Shown here: positions 37,101 to 46,200 of the stretch, piece after piece
Numbering within the stretch: the stretch's first letter is position 1
How the letters are laid out: each line of letters begins with the position of its first letter
Origin: Shewanella sp. OPT22
Lineage (GTDB): Bacteria > Pseudomonadota > Gammaproteobacteria > Enterobacterales > Shewanellaceae
NCBI RefSeq assembly: GCF_004168585.1
Contig: NZ_PGVH01000040.1
Span: 269,972-333,971, forward strand
Direction: 5' to 3'
DNA: 64,000 nucleotides
Notes under the pieces: generated by a model
Told to the model about the DNA's origin: nothing
Databases searched by the model: none
What the model saw: only the letters and a program-made list of their open reading frames with translations
Made by a program: the position numbers and the translations under genes

Positions 37101-40100
37101 AAGTAGAAAAAGTCGTCGAAAAAATAATAGAAAAAACGGTGGAATCACCAATGACGTCAAATAAGACACCTCAAATCGAACAAGCATCACCTCAAACAGG
37201 CAGCCAAACTGCAGCTTCAGGGGATACATTAGGCGCTTTCTTTAGTGCTCAAGATCAAGTAGCACAACTGCATCAACAATTTTTATCGATTCCAAAACAA
37301 TATGGCGATACTTTTAGCGAGTTAATGGCTGAACAAGCGAAAATGGCCAGTAAAGGTTTAGCAATTCCAGAAGCGTTAACGCGTTCAATGGAAATGTTCC
37401 ACCAGCACCAAAGCCAAACATTGCAAAGCCATGAACAATTCATGCAGTTGCAAGCTGAGCAAAATCAAGCCGCCCTTTCCTTGCTCAATGGCGTTGCACC
37501 GCAAGCTCAACGTATCGCAATGAATGTCGCTAAACCTTCAGTTCAAGCGAGTACACCGTTACATTCAGTTCAACCACAAGTTACAGCCACGAAGCCAGCC
37601 ACCGCTGCTCCAGTAGCAAAAGCTCAGCCTCTCCCTGTTATTGAAACGCCTAAAGCTGAATCGTCGATTTCAGAATCGAGCTTGAATGCAGATCAAGTCC
37701 AACAAACCATGCTTAACGTTGTTGCAGATAAAACTGGCTACCCAACTGAAATGCTTGATTTAACGATGGATATGGAAGCTGATTTAGGTATCGACTCCAT
37801 CAAACGTGTTGAAATCTTAGGTACCGTTCAAGATCAATTACCAGAGCTACCTGAACTGAGCGCAGAAGATTTAGCAGAGTGTCGAACCTTAGGTGAGATT
37901 GTCAGTTACATGAATAGCCAGTTAGGAAGTTCATCGACGGCTAACGCTAATCGTGTAGAAACAACAGCTGCAGTATCCAGTAGCGTTACTGGCGATCAAG
38001 TTCAGCAAATCATGCTTGATGTAGTAGCCGATAAGACGGGCTACCCAACCGAGATGCTCGACTTAGCAATGGATATGGAAGCTGACCTTGGCATCGATTC
38101 CATTAAACGTGTTGAAATCTTAGGTACCGTTCAAGACCAACTACCCGAATTACCAGAACTGAGTGCAGAAGATTTAGCTGAATGTCGCACGTTAGGTGAA
38201 ATTGTCGCTTACATGAATAGCCAGTTAGATCATTCTCCAGCGATCTCCTTCCAAGTTGAGCCAATTATTGCTGCAACAAAGAGCCTAACGAGCAATCTAG
38301 TACAGCAAACCATGCTTGATGTTGTAGCCGACAAAACGGGCTACCCGGCTGAAATGCTAGACCTTGCAATGGATATGGAAGCCGACTTAGGCATTGACTC
38401 AATCAAACGAGTGGAAATTTTGGGTACGGTTCAAGACCAGTTACCTGAACTGCCAGAATTGAGTGCAGAAGATTTAACCGAGTGCCGCACACTTGGAGAA
38501 ATTGTCACTTACATGAACAGCCAGCTTGGTGATTCATCTCCTGTTGAGCCTAAAGTTGAACCCGCTTTTTCATCAACCAGTAACCTGACCAGTGACCAGG
38601 TCCAACAAACTATGCTTAATGTGGTCGCCGACAAGACGGGTTACCCTGCTGAAATGCTTGATCTTGCAATGGATATGGAGACCGACTTAGGCATTGATTC
38701 TATCAAACGAGTCGAGATTCTAGGTACAGTGCAAGATCAATTACCTGAACTCCCAGAATTGAACGCTGAAGACTTAGCCGAATGCAGAACGCTCGGTGAA
38801 ATCGTGGCCTACATGAATAGCCAATTGAGTGCGTCGCCTTTAAGCCCAACTCAAGTCATCGTTGAGCCCGCTGCCAATGCAGAGTTAGTGATAACAGACG
38901 TCGAACTTCCACCACACAGCGAGGTAGCATTAAAAAAGCTGCCAGCGGCGATTAATGCAGAGTTAAACTTTCCAAAAGACAGTGTCGTTATCATCAATGA
39001 TGACGGACAGAATGCAGGCCTACTTGCAGAAAAGTTAACAGCTAAAGGTTTAATCGTCGCAGTTATTCATGCTCCCGTTGACATACTTGAGCAACAATCT
39101 CCAGTGAACAGTGATATTACTCAAATCACTCTTGAAAATATTTCAGATAAAAGCATTGAAGATGCATTAACACAAATCCAATCATTAGGGCATATTGCAG
39201 GATTTATTCATCTGCAACCCAAAGGTTTGAACTCACAAGCAACCGCTGTTGAGTTATCTGAGTCCGCAATGACTCATGTAGAAAGTGCATTTTTATGGGC
39301 AAAACACTTACAACCTGTTTTAGCTTCTAACTCAGTTGCTCGCTTTGTCACGACAAGTCGCATTGATGGTGGCTTTGGATATTTCAATGCTGAATTAACA
39401 TCTCAGTCTGAACTTAACCAAGCTGCACTAGCAGGGTTAACCAAGACCTTAAGCCACGAATGGCAAAAAGTAAGTTGTAAGGCACTTGATATTGAGCCTG
39501 AACTAGAATCTAACTTCTTTGCCGATGCCATCATCGCTGAGTTTGCGACTCAACATGATGTGGTCGAAGTTGGGATAACAAAAGAACAACGATTCACACT
39601 GGTTGCCACTGAAACTGCGGAACAACAATCTACAGCAGCAGATATTTCCACTACCGATAAAATATTGGTCACGGGTGGTGCAAAAGGTGTCACCTTAAAG
39701 TGTGCATTAGCACTTGCAGTAAAGAGCAAAGCGCATTTCATTTTGGCTGGGCGCAGTGATCACCTTGAAACCAATCAACTTCCTGATTGGGCAAAAGGCA
39801 AAGTTGAATCTGAATTAAAAGCGGCTGCGATAGCGGAGCTACAAGCCCAGAATAAAAAGCCAACACCAAAATTAGTCAACGAGTTGATTAAGCCGGTAAA
39901 CAGCAGTCTAGAAATTGCCAATGCATTGCAACAATTTGAACAAGTTGGCGCCAGTGCTGAGTACATATCTTTAGATATTATTTGTGCTGAGCATGTGCAA
40001 ACTACCTTGTCGACATTGAGTGCTATCACACCCATTACTGGATTAATTCATGGTGCAGGCGTATTGGCCGACAAGCACATTCAAGATAAAACCCTTGATG

Positions 40101-41347
40101 AATTATCTCGTGTTTACGGCACAAAAGTGTCTGGTTTGAAACACATTTTATCTGCACTGCAACTTGATTCACTTAAGCTTGTTGCTCTGTTCTCTTCTGC
40201 TGCTGGTTTTTACGGTAACGAAGGACAAAGCGACTATGCGATGAGTAATGAAATTCTTAATAAAGTAGCATTACAACTCTCACAAAAGTTACCTAAAACT
40301 AAAGTCATCAGTTTTGACTGGGGACCTTGGGATGGTGGCATGGTCAATGAGGCACTGAAAAAAATGTTCATTGAACGTGGTGTTTACGTCATTCCTTTAG
40401 ACGCAGGTGCAGCACTATTTGCTGAAAAGATACTGAGTGAATCTGCAAGCCAATTGTTAATTGGCTCAGATATGCAAGGCAACTCATCAGCGGATACAGG
40501 AACCGAAGTAAAAAAGCTTAATGCGGATCTAGCACAATCTGACTTAGCGTTAGATCCGCAGCAACTTGGTTTAATCGAACACCATAAAATCAATGGGAAC
40601 CCGGTGTTGCCGACAGTGTGTGCACTGCAATGGCTACAACAGCAAGCTGAGGCTCAAACCAATCAGTCGCTAAAGGTATTGGATTATCAATTACTCAAAG
40701 GCGTGGTGTTCGACTCTCAATCTGTGAAGTTAATGAGTTTGAAGTTAGAGCAACAAGGCCAAGCGTACTTAGCGACCATTTGGTGTGATAACAAGCCACA
40801 ATATAAGGCTCGCTTAATCAGCGTCATGGCAAGTGAAGCTTTAATTTTGTTAGATAAAGCAATTGCAGAGCATCAAGTTTCTGGCACTAAGCTGTATCAA
40901 AACGGCAGTTTATTCCATGGCCCAAAACTACAAGCCATCAAAAAAGTGACTCATTTTGATGGTTCAGGGTTAATCGCCGATATTCAATTACCCCAATTGT
41001 CGGTAAGTGATTGGGGAGCATTTTCTGCGAATGATAAATACAATGCGGTTGCTTCAGACGCTTTATTACAAGCTATGCTGATATGGGCAAGATTACAGCA
41101 CAATCAAGCCAGCTTGCCTGTCAGCATTGGTGAGTTTGTTTGTGTTTCAGCGTTGAAAAATGATGAAGTAGGCAGACTGGTTTTGAATATTGTTCAGGAC
41201 AGTAAAACAGGCATTATTGCTGATGTGGCGTTATATCATCAAAACGGTGATTTAAGCTGTTACATGAAACAAACCAAAGTCAGTCTTAGCCTTACACTCG
41301 TTTTCGAACCTTTTGCTGATGTAGAAGCGAGCGGGGCTGTTAGCTAG
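34190..41347 (+). CDS. pfaA: PfaA, multidomain PUFA synthase subunit (KS-MAT-4xACP-KR-DH-like)
   Basis: A 2385-residue iterative synthase for EPA/DHA-type fatty acids. In order: a ketosynthase (about 12-460, Cys214 in VDAACAGSL, later the His motifs of EAHGTGTAAGD and GSIKSQIGHTKATAG); a malonyl-CoA acyltransferase (about 565-880, Ser677 in GHSFGELSALY); a charged linker (YVDREVEKVVEKI); and four ACP domains with LGIDSIKRVEIL serines at 1203, 1304, 1404 and 1504. A ketoreductase follows (NADP motif LVTGGAKGVTLK at about 1825, then GNEGQSDYAMSNEILNK). The C-terminal region has a PKS-type dehydratase motif HxxxGxxxxP (H2132 to P2141). Cotranscribed with pfaR, pfaB, pfaC and pfaD by overlapping ends. 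Confidence 0.96.
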   Translation: MSQQDKRLNKRLKDTPIAIVGMASIFANSRYVNEYWDLISDEINAITDIPESHWRADDYYDSNKSTPDKIYCKRGGFLPDVDFNPMEFGLPPNILELTDTSQLLSLVVAKEVLADANLSEDYDRDRIGITLGIGGGQQISQSMNARLQYPVLRQVFKNSGISDEDSEMLIQKVQDQYVPWEENSFPGSLGNVTAGRVANRFNLGGMNCVVDAACAGSLAAIRMALTELTEHRSDMMITGGVDTDNSPYMYMSFSKTPAFTDKENITPFDESSSGMMIGEGIGMIAIKRLEDAERDGDKIYAVIKGIGASSDGKFKSIYAPCPEGQAKALYRAYDDAGFAPDSVGLIEAHGTGTAAGDVAEFNGLNSVFSENNNQKQHIALGSIKSQIGHTKATAGTAGLIKAALSLHHKVLPPTINVNNPNPKLGVEDSPFYINSETRPWIAKADDTPRRAGISSFGFGGTNFHVVLEEYTQEHEEYPYRQRNVATSLLIDAPTKSQLISQLEQIKQTGVDLNALAKSYSHRKLADSNHRIGFVVSSVTELEKELVNAMIRLASDESEWQLPSGTSYQAQATKGKVAALFAGQGSQFVNMGKTLACNFPELRQQVALSDKVFIENSQPSLSSKLFPIPVFSEQERKSQLADLTNTAFAQSAIGALSVAQFDLLTKAGFKAELFGGHSFGELSALYASGVLSRQDYTTLAFARGQAMASAPEGVDTGNMAAVILPAESDALEKLHTIIEQFDGVKIANDNSDIQQVIAGDSNALAQCSKVIKEELGYKVVSLPVSGAFHTPLVAHAQQPFADAINDVEFNSPLGTVFSNATANAYPADNKQIQKQFTEHMLQSVHFRQQVREMYAAGARIFVEFGPKDILQKLVKANLTKHSEDIKVISLNPNAKGDSDKQYRQAAMQLAVAGIELSNIDPYKADISHPETAAGMSFKLNGNNYISPATQQKMQTSLKTGEVSTQIEYVDREVEKVVEKIIEKTVESPMTSNKTPQIEQASPQTGSQTAASGDTLGAFFSAQDQVAQLHQQFLSIPKQYGDTFSELMAEQAKMASKGLAIPEALTRSMEMFHQHQSQTLQSHEQFMQLQAEQNQAALSLLNGVAPQAQRIAMNVAKPSVQASTPLHSVQPQVTATKPATAAPVAKAQPLPVIETPKAESSISESSLNADQVQQTMLNVVADKTGYPTEMLDLTMDMEADLGIDSIKRVEILGTVQDQLPELPELSAEDLAECRTLGEIVSYMNSQLGSSSTANANRVETTAAVSSSVTGDQVQQIMLDVVADKTGYPTEMLDLAMDMEADLGIDSIKRVEILGTVQDQLPELPELSAEDLAECRTLGEIVAYMNSQLDHSPAISFQVEPIIAATKSLTSNLVQQTMLDVVADKTGYPAEMLDLAMDMEADLGIDSIKRVEILGTVQDQLPELPELSAEDLTECRTLGEIVTYMNSQLGDSSPVEPKVEPAFSSTSNLTSDQVQQTMLNVVADKTGYPAEMLDLAMDMETDLGIDSIKRVEILGTVQDQLPELPELNAEDLAECRTLGEIVAYMNSQLSASPLSPTQVIVEPAANAELVITDVELPPHSEVALKKLPAAINAELNFPKDSVVIINDDGQNAGLLAEKLTAKGLIVAVIHAPVDILEQQSPVNSDITQITLENISDKSIEDALTQIQSLGHIAGFIHLQPKGLNSQATAVELSESAMTHVESAFLWAKHLQPVLASNSVARFVTTSRIDGGFGYFNAELTSQSELNQAALAGLTKTLSHEWQKVSCKALDIEPELESNFFADAIIAEFATQHDVVEVGITKEQRFTLVATETAEQQSTAADISTTDKILVTGGAKGVTLKCALALAVKSKAHFILAGRSDHLETNQLPDWAKGKVESELKAAAIAELQAQNKKPTPKLVNELIKPVNSSLEIANALQQFEQVGASAEYISLDIICAEHVQTTLSTLSAITPITGLIHGAGVLADKHIQDKTLDELSRVYGTKVSGLKHILSALQLDSLKLVALFSSAAGFYGNEGQSDYAMSNEILNKVALQLSQKLPKTKVISFDWGPWDGGMVNEALKKMFIERGVYVIPLDAGAALFAEKILSESASQLLIGSDMQGNSSADTGTEVKKLNADLAQSDLALDPQQLGLIEHHKINGNPVLPTVCALQWLQQQAEAQTNQSLKVLDYQLLKGVVFDSQSVKLMSLKLEQQGQAYLATIWCDNKPQYKARLISVMASEALILLDKAIAEHQVSGTKLYQNGSLFHGPKLQAIKKVTHFDGSGLIADIQLPQLSVSDWGAFSANDKYNAVASDALLQAMLIWARLQHNQASLPVSIGEFVCVSALKNDEVGRLVLNIVQDSKTGIIADVALYHQNGDLSCYMKQTKVSLSLTLVFEPFADVEASGAVS
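37691..38827 (+). repeat. four tandem ACP-coding units inside pfaA
   Basis: Four units of about 300 bases encode nearly identical ACP domains. The modified serines are spaced 101, 100 and 100 codons apart. The units share the protein sequence but differ at many third positions, so they are old and held by selection on the protein. Ala/Pro/Ser/Thr-rich linkers separate them. Unit 4 has METDLGIDS where the others have MEADLGIDS. Confidence 0.95.
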
Positions 41348-43290
41348 TGTTGAAGCCAATGCAACTCGGTGAAAATCAACGTTTAAGAATTGCGGTCATT
41401 TCTGTTGATAGAAATGACCGTAACCGGTTAAATGAGATTGAATCAAAACTGCAATGTCAAACTTGTCTAAACGCCAATGGTATAGGCATCGATAACGTGT
41501 TTAAGCAAGTTATTGAAGTAACCGCAACATCAGCAATAAAGGTTCAGTATGAGCAACAGTATTTGTATTTTGTTGATGATATTGCTTGTGCAAAATTAAA
41601 ACTGCACCCACATGCTTATTTGTGTGGGTTTGCTACAACAACGTCGAAGATTGAAGCTCAAGCAAGAGCCTTATTGCAATCCAAACGTAAACCAGAGCAC
41701 GCAGTAAAATTCGAATCTGATGTACCCTTTTCAGGATTCCTTGATGCCATTAATGCATTGGCTTCAAGGACTCTCACAACACAATCAGGACAAAATAACT
41801 ATTGGTTTATGCCGCAACATCAACCAAGAGTATTACAACTCGACTTTGAAGTATCTGGTCGTTATTCATCTCTGATTCTAGTGCAAGGGACTGAGTGCGA
41901 AAAAGCCAAGCCGTTACTTAATTCAGAGCAACTTTTTTTTGTTATTTGCGGAAACTCAATTGATGATGTTGTTGCGCAGGCAAAGCAGTGCCAGATAGAA
42001 ATAGCCTCATCCCAAGAGCAGAATAACAACGTCACTTTAAATGATCGCAATCTAAGTCGGTACAACCCAAACACTAAGCTTGCACTTGTTCTTCAAGCTA
42101 AAAATATTCCGCAGCTGGTTCAAGAACTTCAGCTCTTCTTCACTGCTGTACTGAATAATCAAAATCAAGAAAATTGGCGGTGGCAAACCCCTAACGGCAG
42201 TTGCTTCTTTGTGGGTGAGCACTTGAATAGAACAGGGCTGACTTTTGTTTATCCTGGAGTGGGAACAACCTACTCAAATATGCTATCTGAGTTGCACGAG
42301 TTCTTCCCTACGCTCTATCAAGAGTTAGATAAGCAGCTTGATTTAGCTGCCATGTTACAGGCTGAAAGCTACTATTCTGATGATGTTTTACAACCAACGT
42401 TAAGCCAACAAGCTATCAGTGGTGTCGGTGTCAGCTACTTATTCACTCGACTGCTTATCAATGAATTTAAAGTGACCCCGGATTTTGCGCTTGGCTATTC
42501 CATGGGTGAATCCGCCATGTGGGCCAGCTTAAATATTTGGAATCAGCCTGAAACATTAATTGAGAAAACCGCCACCAGTGACATTTTTAATCAGCAAATT
42601 TCTGGTGAGCTCCAAGCAGTCAGAAGTGAGTGGCAACTCAAGGCCAATGAACACATTAACTGGAACAGTTTTGTGGTTCGAGCATCTGCTGCTGAAATAG
42701 GAACACTGACTCGTGATTATCCAAAAGTTTACCTTGTGATTACCCAGGGTGAAACCTGTGTGATTGCGGGCGATGAACATCAATGCAAAGCTTTGCTACA
42801 ACAACTTGGTAAACGTGGTCTTGCCAGTAATATGGTAACGGCAATGCACACGCCCGCATCTAAAAGAGTGAAACCACAACTTACTGAATTTTATACGTTG
42901 CCATTAATAGCAGCTGCAAGCAAAACGCAGTTCATCAGTGCATCATCAAATAAAATTATTAACGGTCGAGATAATCATGCGATCGCTAAATCAATTGCTA
43001 CAACCTTTACTGAACCGCTAGACTTTTCACAGACCATTGAAACTGCGAAACAACACGGCGGTAATATATTTTTAGAAGTTGGCGCTGACCGTCAAACCGC
43101 CAGTATCATCGAAAAAATCACTAAAAACGATACTGAAACACACTGCCTTGCCATAAACAGTAAAGGTCAGCCAACCATCACCAGTTTATTAAAATGCATA
43201 GCACAATTGATAAGCCTACGAATACCAATATCAATTGTTCCACTCCTGCATTGTAAAGAAAAAGAAGGAAGCGCTTCAGTCCATGAATAA
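41347..43290 (+). CDS. pfaB: PfaB, acyltransferase subunit of the PUFA synthase
   Basis: The 647 residues include a degenerate ketosynthase-like N-terminal half and an acyltransferase domain in the second half. The nucleophile elbow is GYSMGESAMWAS (Ser385), preceded by FVYPGVGTTYSNML. PfaB influences whether EPA or DHA is made (family knowledge). The start is a GTG sharing its G with the pfaA stop (TAGTG); an ATG four codons later is an alternative. The end overlaps pfaC by eight bases. Confidence 0.93.
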   Translation: MLKPMQLGENQRLRIAVISVDRNDRNRLNEIESKLQCQTCLNANGIGIDNVFKQVIEVTATSAIKVQYEQQYLYFVDDIACAKLKLHPHAYLCGFATTTSKIEAQARALLQSKRKPEHAVKFESDVPFSGFLDAINALASRTLTTQSGQNNYWFMPQHQPRVLQLDFEVSGRYSSLILVQGTECEKAKPLLNSEQLFFVICGNSIDDVVAQAKQCQIEIASSQEQNNNVTLNDRNLSRYNPNTKLALVLQAKNIPQLVQELQLFFTAVLNNQNQENWRWQTPNGSCFFVGEHLNRTGLTFVYPGVGTTYSNMLSELHEFFPTLYQELDKQLDLAAMLQAESYYSDDVLQPTLSQQAISGVGVSYLFTRLLINEFKVTPDFALGYSMGESAMWASLNIWNQPETLIEKTATSDIFNQQISGELQAVRSEWQLKANEHINWNSFVVRASAAEIGTLTRDYPKVYLVITQGETCVIAGDEHQCKALLQQLGKRGLASNMVTAMHTPASKRVKPQLTEFYTLPLIAAASKTQFISASSNKIINGRDNHAIAKSIATTFTEPLDFSQTIETAKQHGGNIFLEVGADRQTASIIEKITKNDTETHCLAINSKGQPTITSLLKCIAQLISLRIPISIVPLLHCKEKEGSASVHE

Positions 43291-46200
43291 AATTGCCATT
43301 GTCGGACTTTCCGCACGTTACCCCCAAGCGAATGATGCCAATCAGTTTTGGCAAAACTTGCTGAATAAAACCGATGCGCGCAGTCACTTAACTGCTGAAA
43401 AACTGGCCGCTAACCCTACCGATTATTCAGGGATACAAGGTGAGTCAGACCGTTTTTATTGCGATCAGGGCGGCTACATTTCGGATTTCAAATTCGATGA
43501 CTCAGGCTATCGAATACCAGCAAATGAATTGAATGCCCTTGATGACAGTTTTTTATGGGCATTGGATTGCAGTAAAAAAGCCTTACTGGATGCCAACATC
43601 GATTTAGCGGATGCCAGCTTAGCTCGTTGCGGTATCGTGATGGGCAGTTTGTCTTTCCCGACCGCTAAATCCAACGAAACCTTCTTACCGATATACCACA
43701 AAGCGGTTGAAAAAGGATTACAACAAAAATTTGAACAAGCCAATTTCAAGCTAACTGACTTTCAAGGGCAGCAAACGGTATATACCCGAAGTTCAAACAC
43801 CAAAAGTCACTTATCGGTATCTCATAATGCTTCGCACATTATTCATCAAGCACTTGGCCTTGGTGGCAGTCAGCTCAGTTTAGATGCCGCTTGTGCCAGC
43901 TCGGTTTATGCCGTTAAGCTGGCTTGCGACTACCTCAATACTGGCAAAGCGGATTTGATGCTAGCCGGTGCGGTATCGGGTGCAGACCCTTTCTTTATCA
44001 ATATGGGGTTTTCAATTTTTCACGCTTACCCAGAAAACGGGCAGTCTGCGCCTTTTGATGCTAACAGCCAAGGGTTATTTGCTGGTGAAGGTGCCGGCGT
44101 TATCGCTTTAAAACGCCTTAGCGATGCTCAACGTGACGGTGATAAAATTTACGCTGTAATCAGTGGTATTGGTCTATCAAACGATGGTAAAGGTCAATTC
44201 GTATTAAGTCCAAACTCTAAAGGGCAAGTACAAGCTTTTGAGCGTGCATATGAATCTGCGCAAACACCAGCAAAAGATATCGAAGTGATAGAGTGTCACG
44301 CTACTGGAACACCATTAGGCGATAAAGTAGAACTCACCTCAATGGAGCAGTTTTTTACAGACAAGCTACGAGGTGAACAAGCTCCACTTATTGGCTCTGC
44401 AAAATCAAATTTGGGACACTTACTGACGGCTGCAGGTATGCCTGGGATCATGAAAATGATCTTTGCGATGGAAACCCAAACGCTGCCCGCCAGTATTAAT
44501 CTCAGTGAAGCAATTCACTCGCCAAATCAGCTGTTCAGTCATAACAACATACCGACTGAAACGACAGCTTGGCCGGTAAAAGTAAATAATGACCGACGCC
44601 ATGCGGGTGTTTCAGTGTTTGGTTTTGGTGGCTGTAATGCGCATATGCTTCTGGAAACTTATGTCGCTGGAGAGCAAAACAATACATCGATAACTCAACC
44701 ACAAAATGAGTTTTCTATCACTGGTATTGGTGCTCATTTCGGAAAATTTAGCAGTGTTAACCAAATTCATCAGGCCATCAAAGATAAACAGTCGGCTTTC
44801 ATTGATGTGCCCCTGCTTCGTTGGAAAGGCCTACAGCACCATACCGGATTATTAAATGATTTCGGCTTAGCTCAAGTGCCTCTTGGTGGGTACATTGAAA
44901 ATTTCGATTTTGATTTTTTACGCTACAAAGTTCCACCGAATGAAGATGACCGACTGATCGCACAGCAATTGCTCTTGATCAAAGTAGCGGATGAAGCCAT
45001 TCGCGATGCCAAGCTTCAAACAGGCAGTAAAGTGGCCGTGTTAGTCGCTATGGAAACGGAAGCAGAATTACACCAATTCCGTGGTCGAGTGAACCTGCAT
45101 ACTCAATTGGCAGCTAGCTTTACTGAGCATGGTATCTCACTGTCAGACGATGAATGTCAGCAGCTTGAAGCGTTATCAATGGATAGCGTGTTAGATGCTG
45201 CCAAGTTAAATCAATACACCAGTTTCATCGGCAACATTATGGCCAGTAGAATCTCATCGTTATGGGACTTTAACGGACCAGCCTTTACGATTTCAGCCGC
45301 TGAACACTCAGTAGCTCGCTGCTTAGATGTAGCAGAGAATATGATGAGCCAAGAACATTACGATGCCATCGTAATTGCGTCCGTAGATTTAACAGGAAGT
45401 GCAGAGCAAGTCATTGTTAATAACCAGCGCCATGACGTCAATATCGTTCCAAATGCTGATTTAGATAAATGGAACATTGGTGAAGCTGCTGGTGCAATAG
45501 TTCTGCAAACCACTGGTATCCAATCTAGCAGTTATGGAAATGTGTCGAGTTTAAGCTTTGTTCCTCAGCACGATCATTTTGATGAAACGGCTGAATCCAT
45601 CATCGAACATAATAACGCCATTGAACACGGAATGAACGTCGACCAGCAACACCATTCTGCTCAGCAGCTATTCGGTCATACGTTTGCCGCATCAGGCATG
45701 ACATCATTGATCAATAGCTTATTGGATTTGCCACAACAAACGCAAAACTCAATACGTATTCGCACTGAGGCTGAAAACCAATATTCAGAATTTGTGGTGA
45801 ATCAGAACGTTCAACAACAAGACCAATTATTGTCTCGCTTGTCACAAGATCTCACTTGGAGCGACCAAAAACATTTGATCAAAACCGTCAGCTTAGGTGG
45901 TAGAGATATTATCAAACATATTGTGGAAACCGATCTTACTGACATGGAACAACTCACATCAAAAATGAAGTCCATTACAGCACCAAAACAAACACAAGAT
46001 AAGCCAGAGTTCAGCCCAACAGCCACAACTTCTGATCTACAAGCGCTTATGCAAAATCAAACCCAAGCTCGTAATGCTCATATGGCGTTCTTGAAAACCA
46101 GAGAACAAGGGTTAAAAATCGCTGAAGCTTTGATGAAACAGCAAGCTGGTTTATCTGAATACAATGAATACGATACAAATACTGACGCATCTGGTTATGT

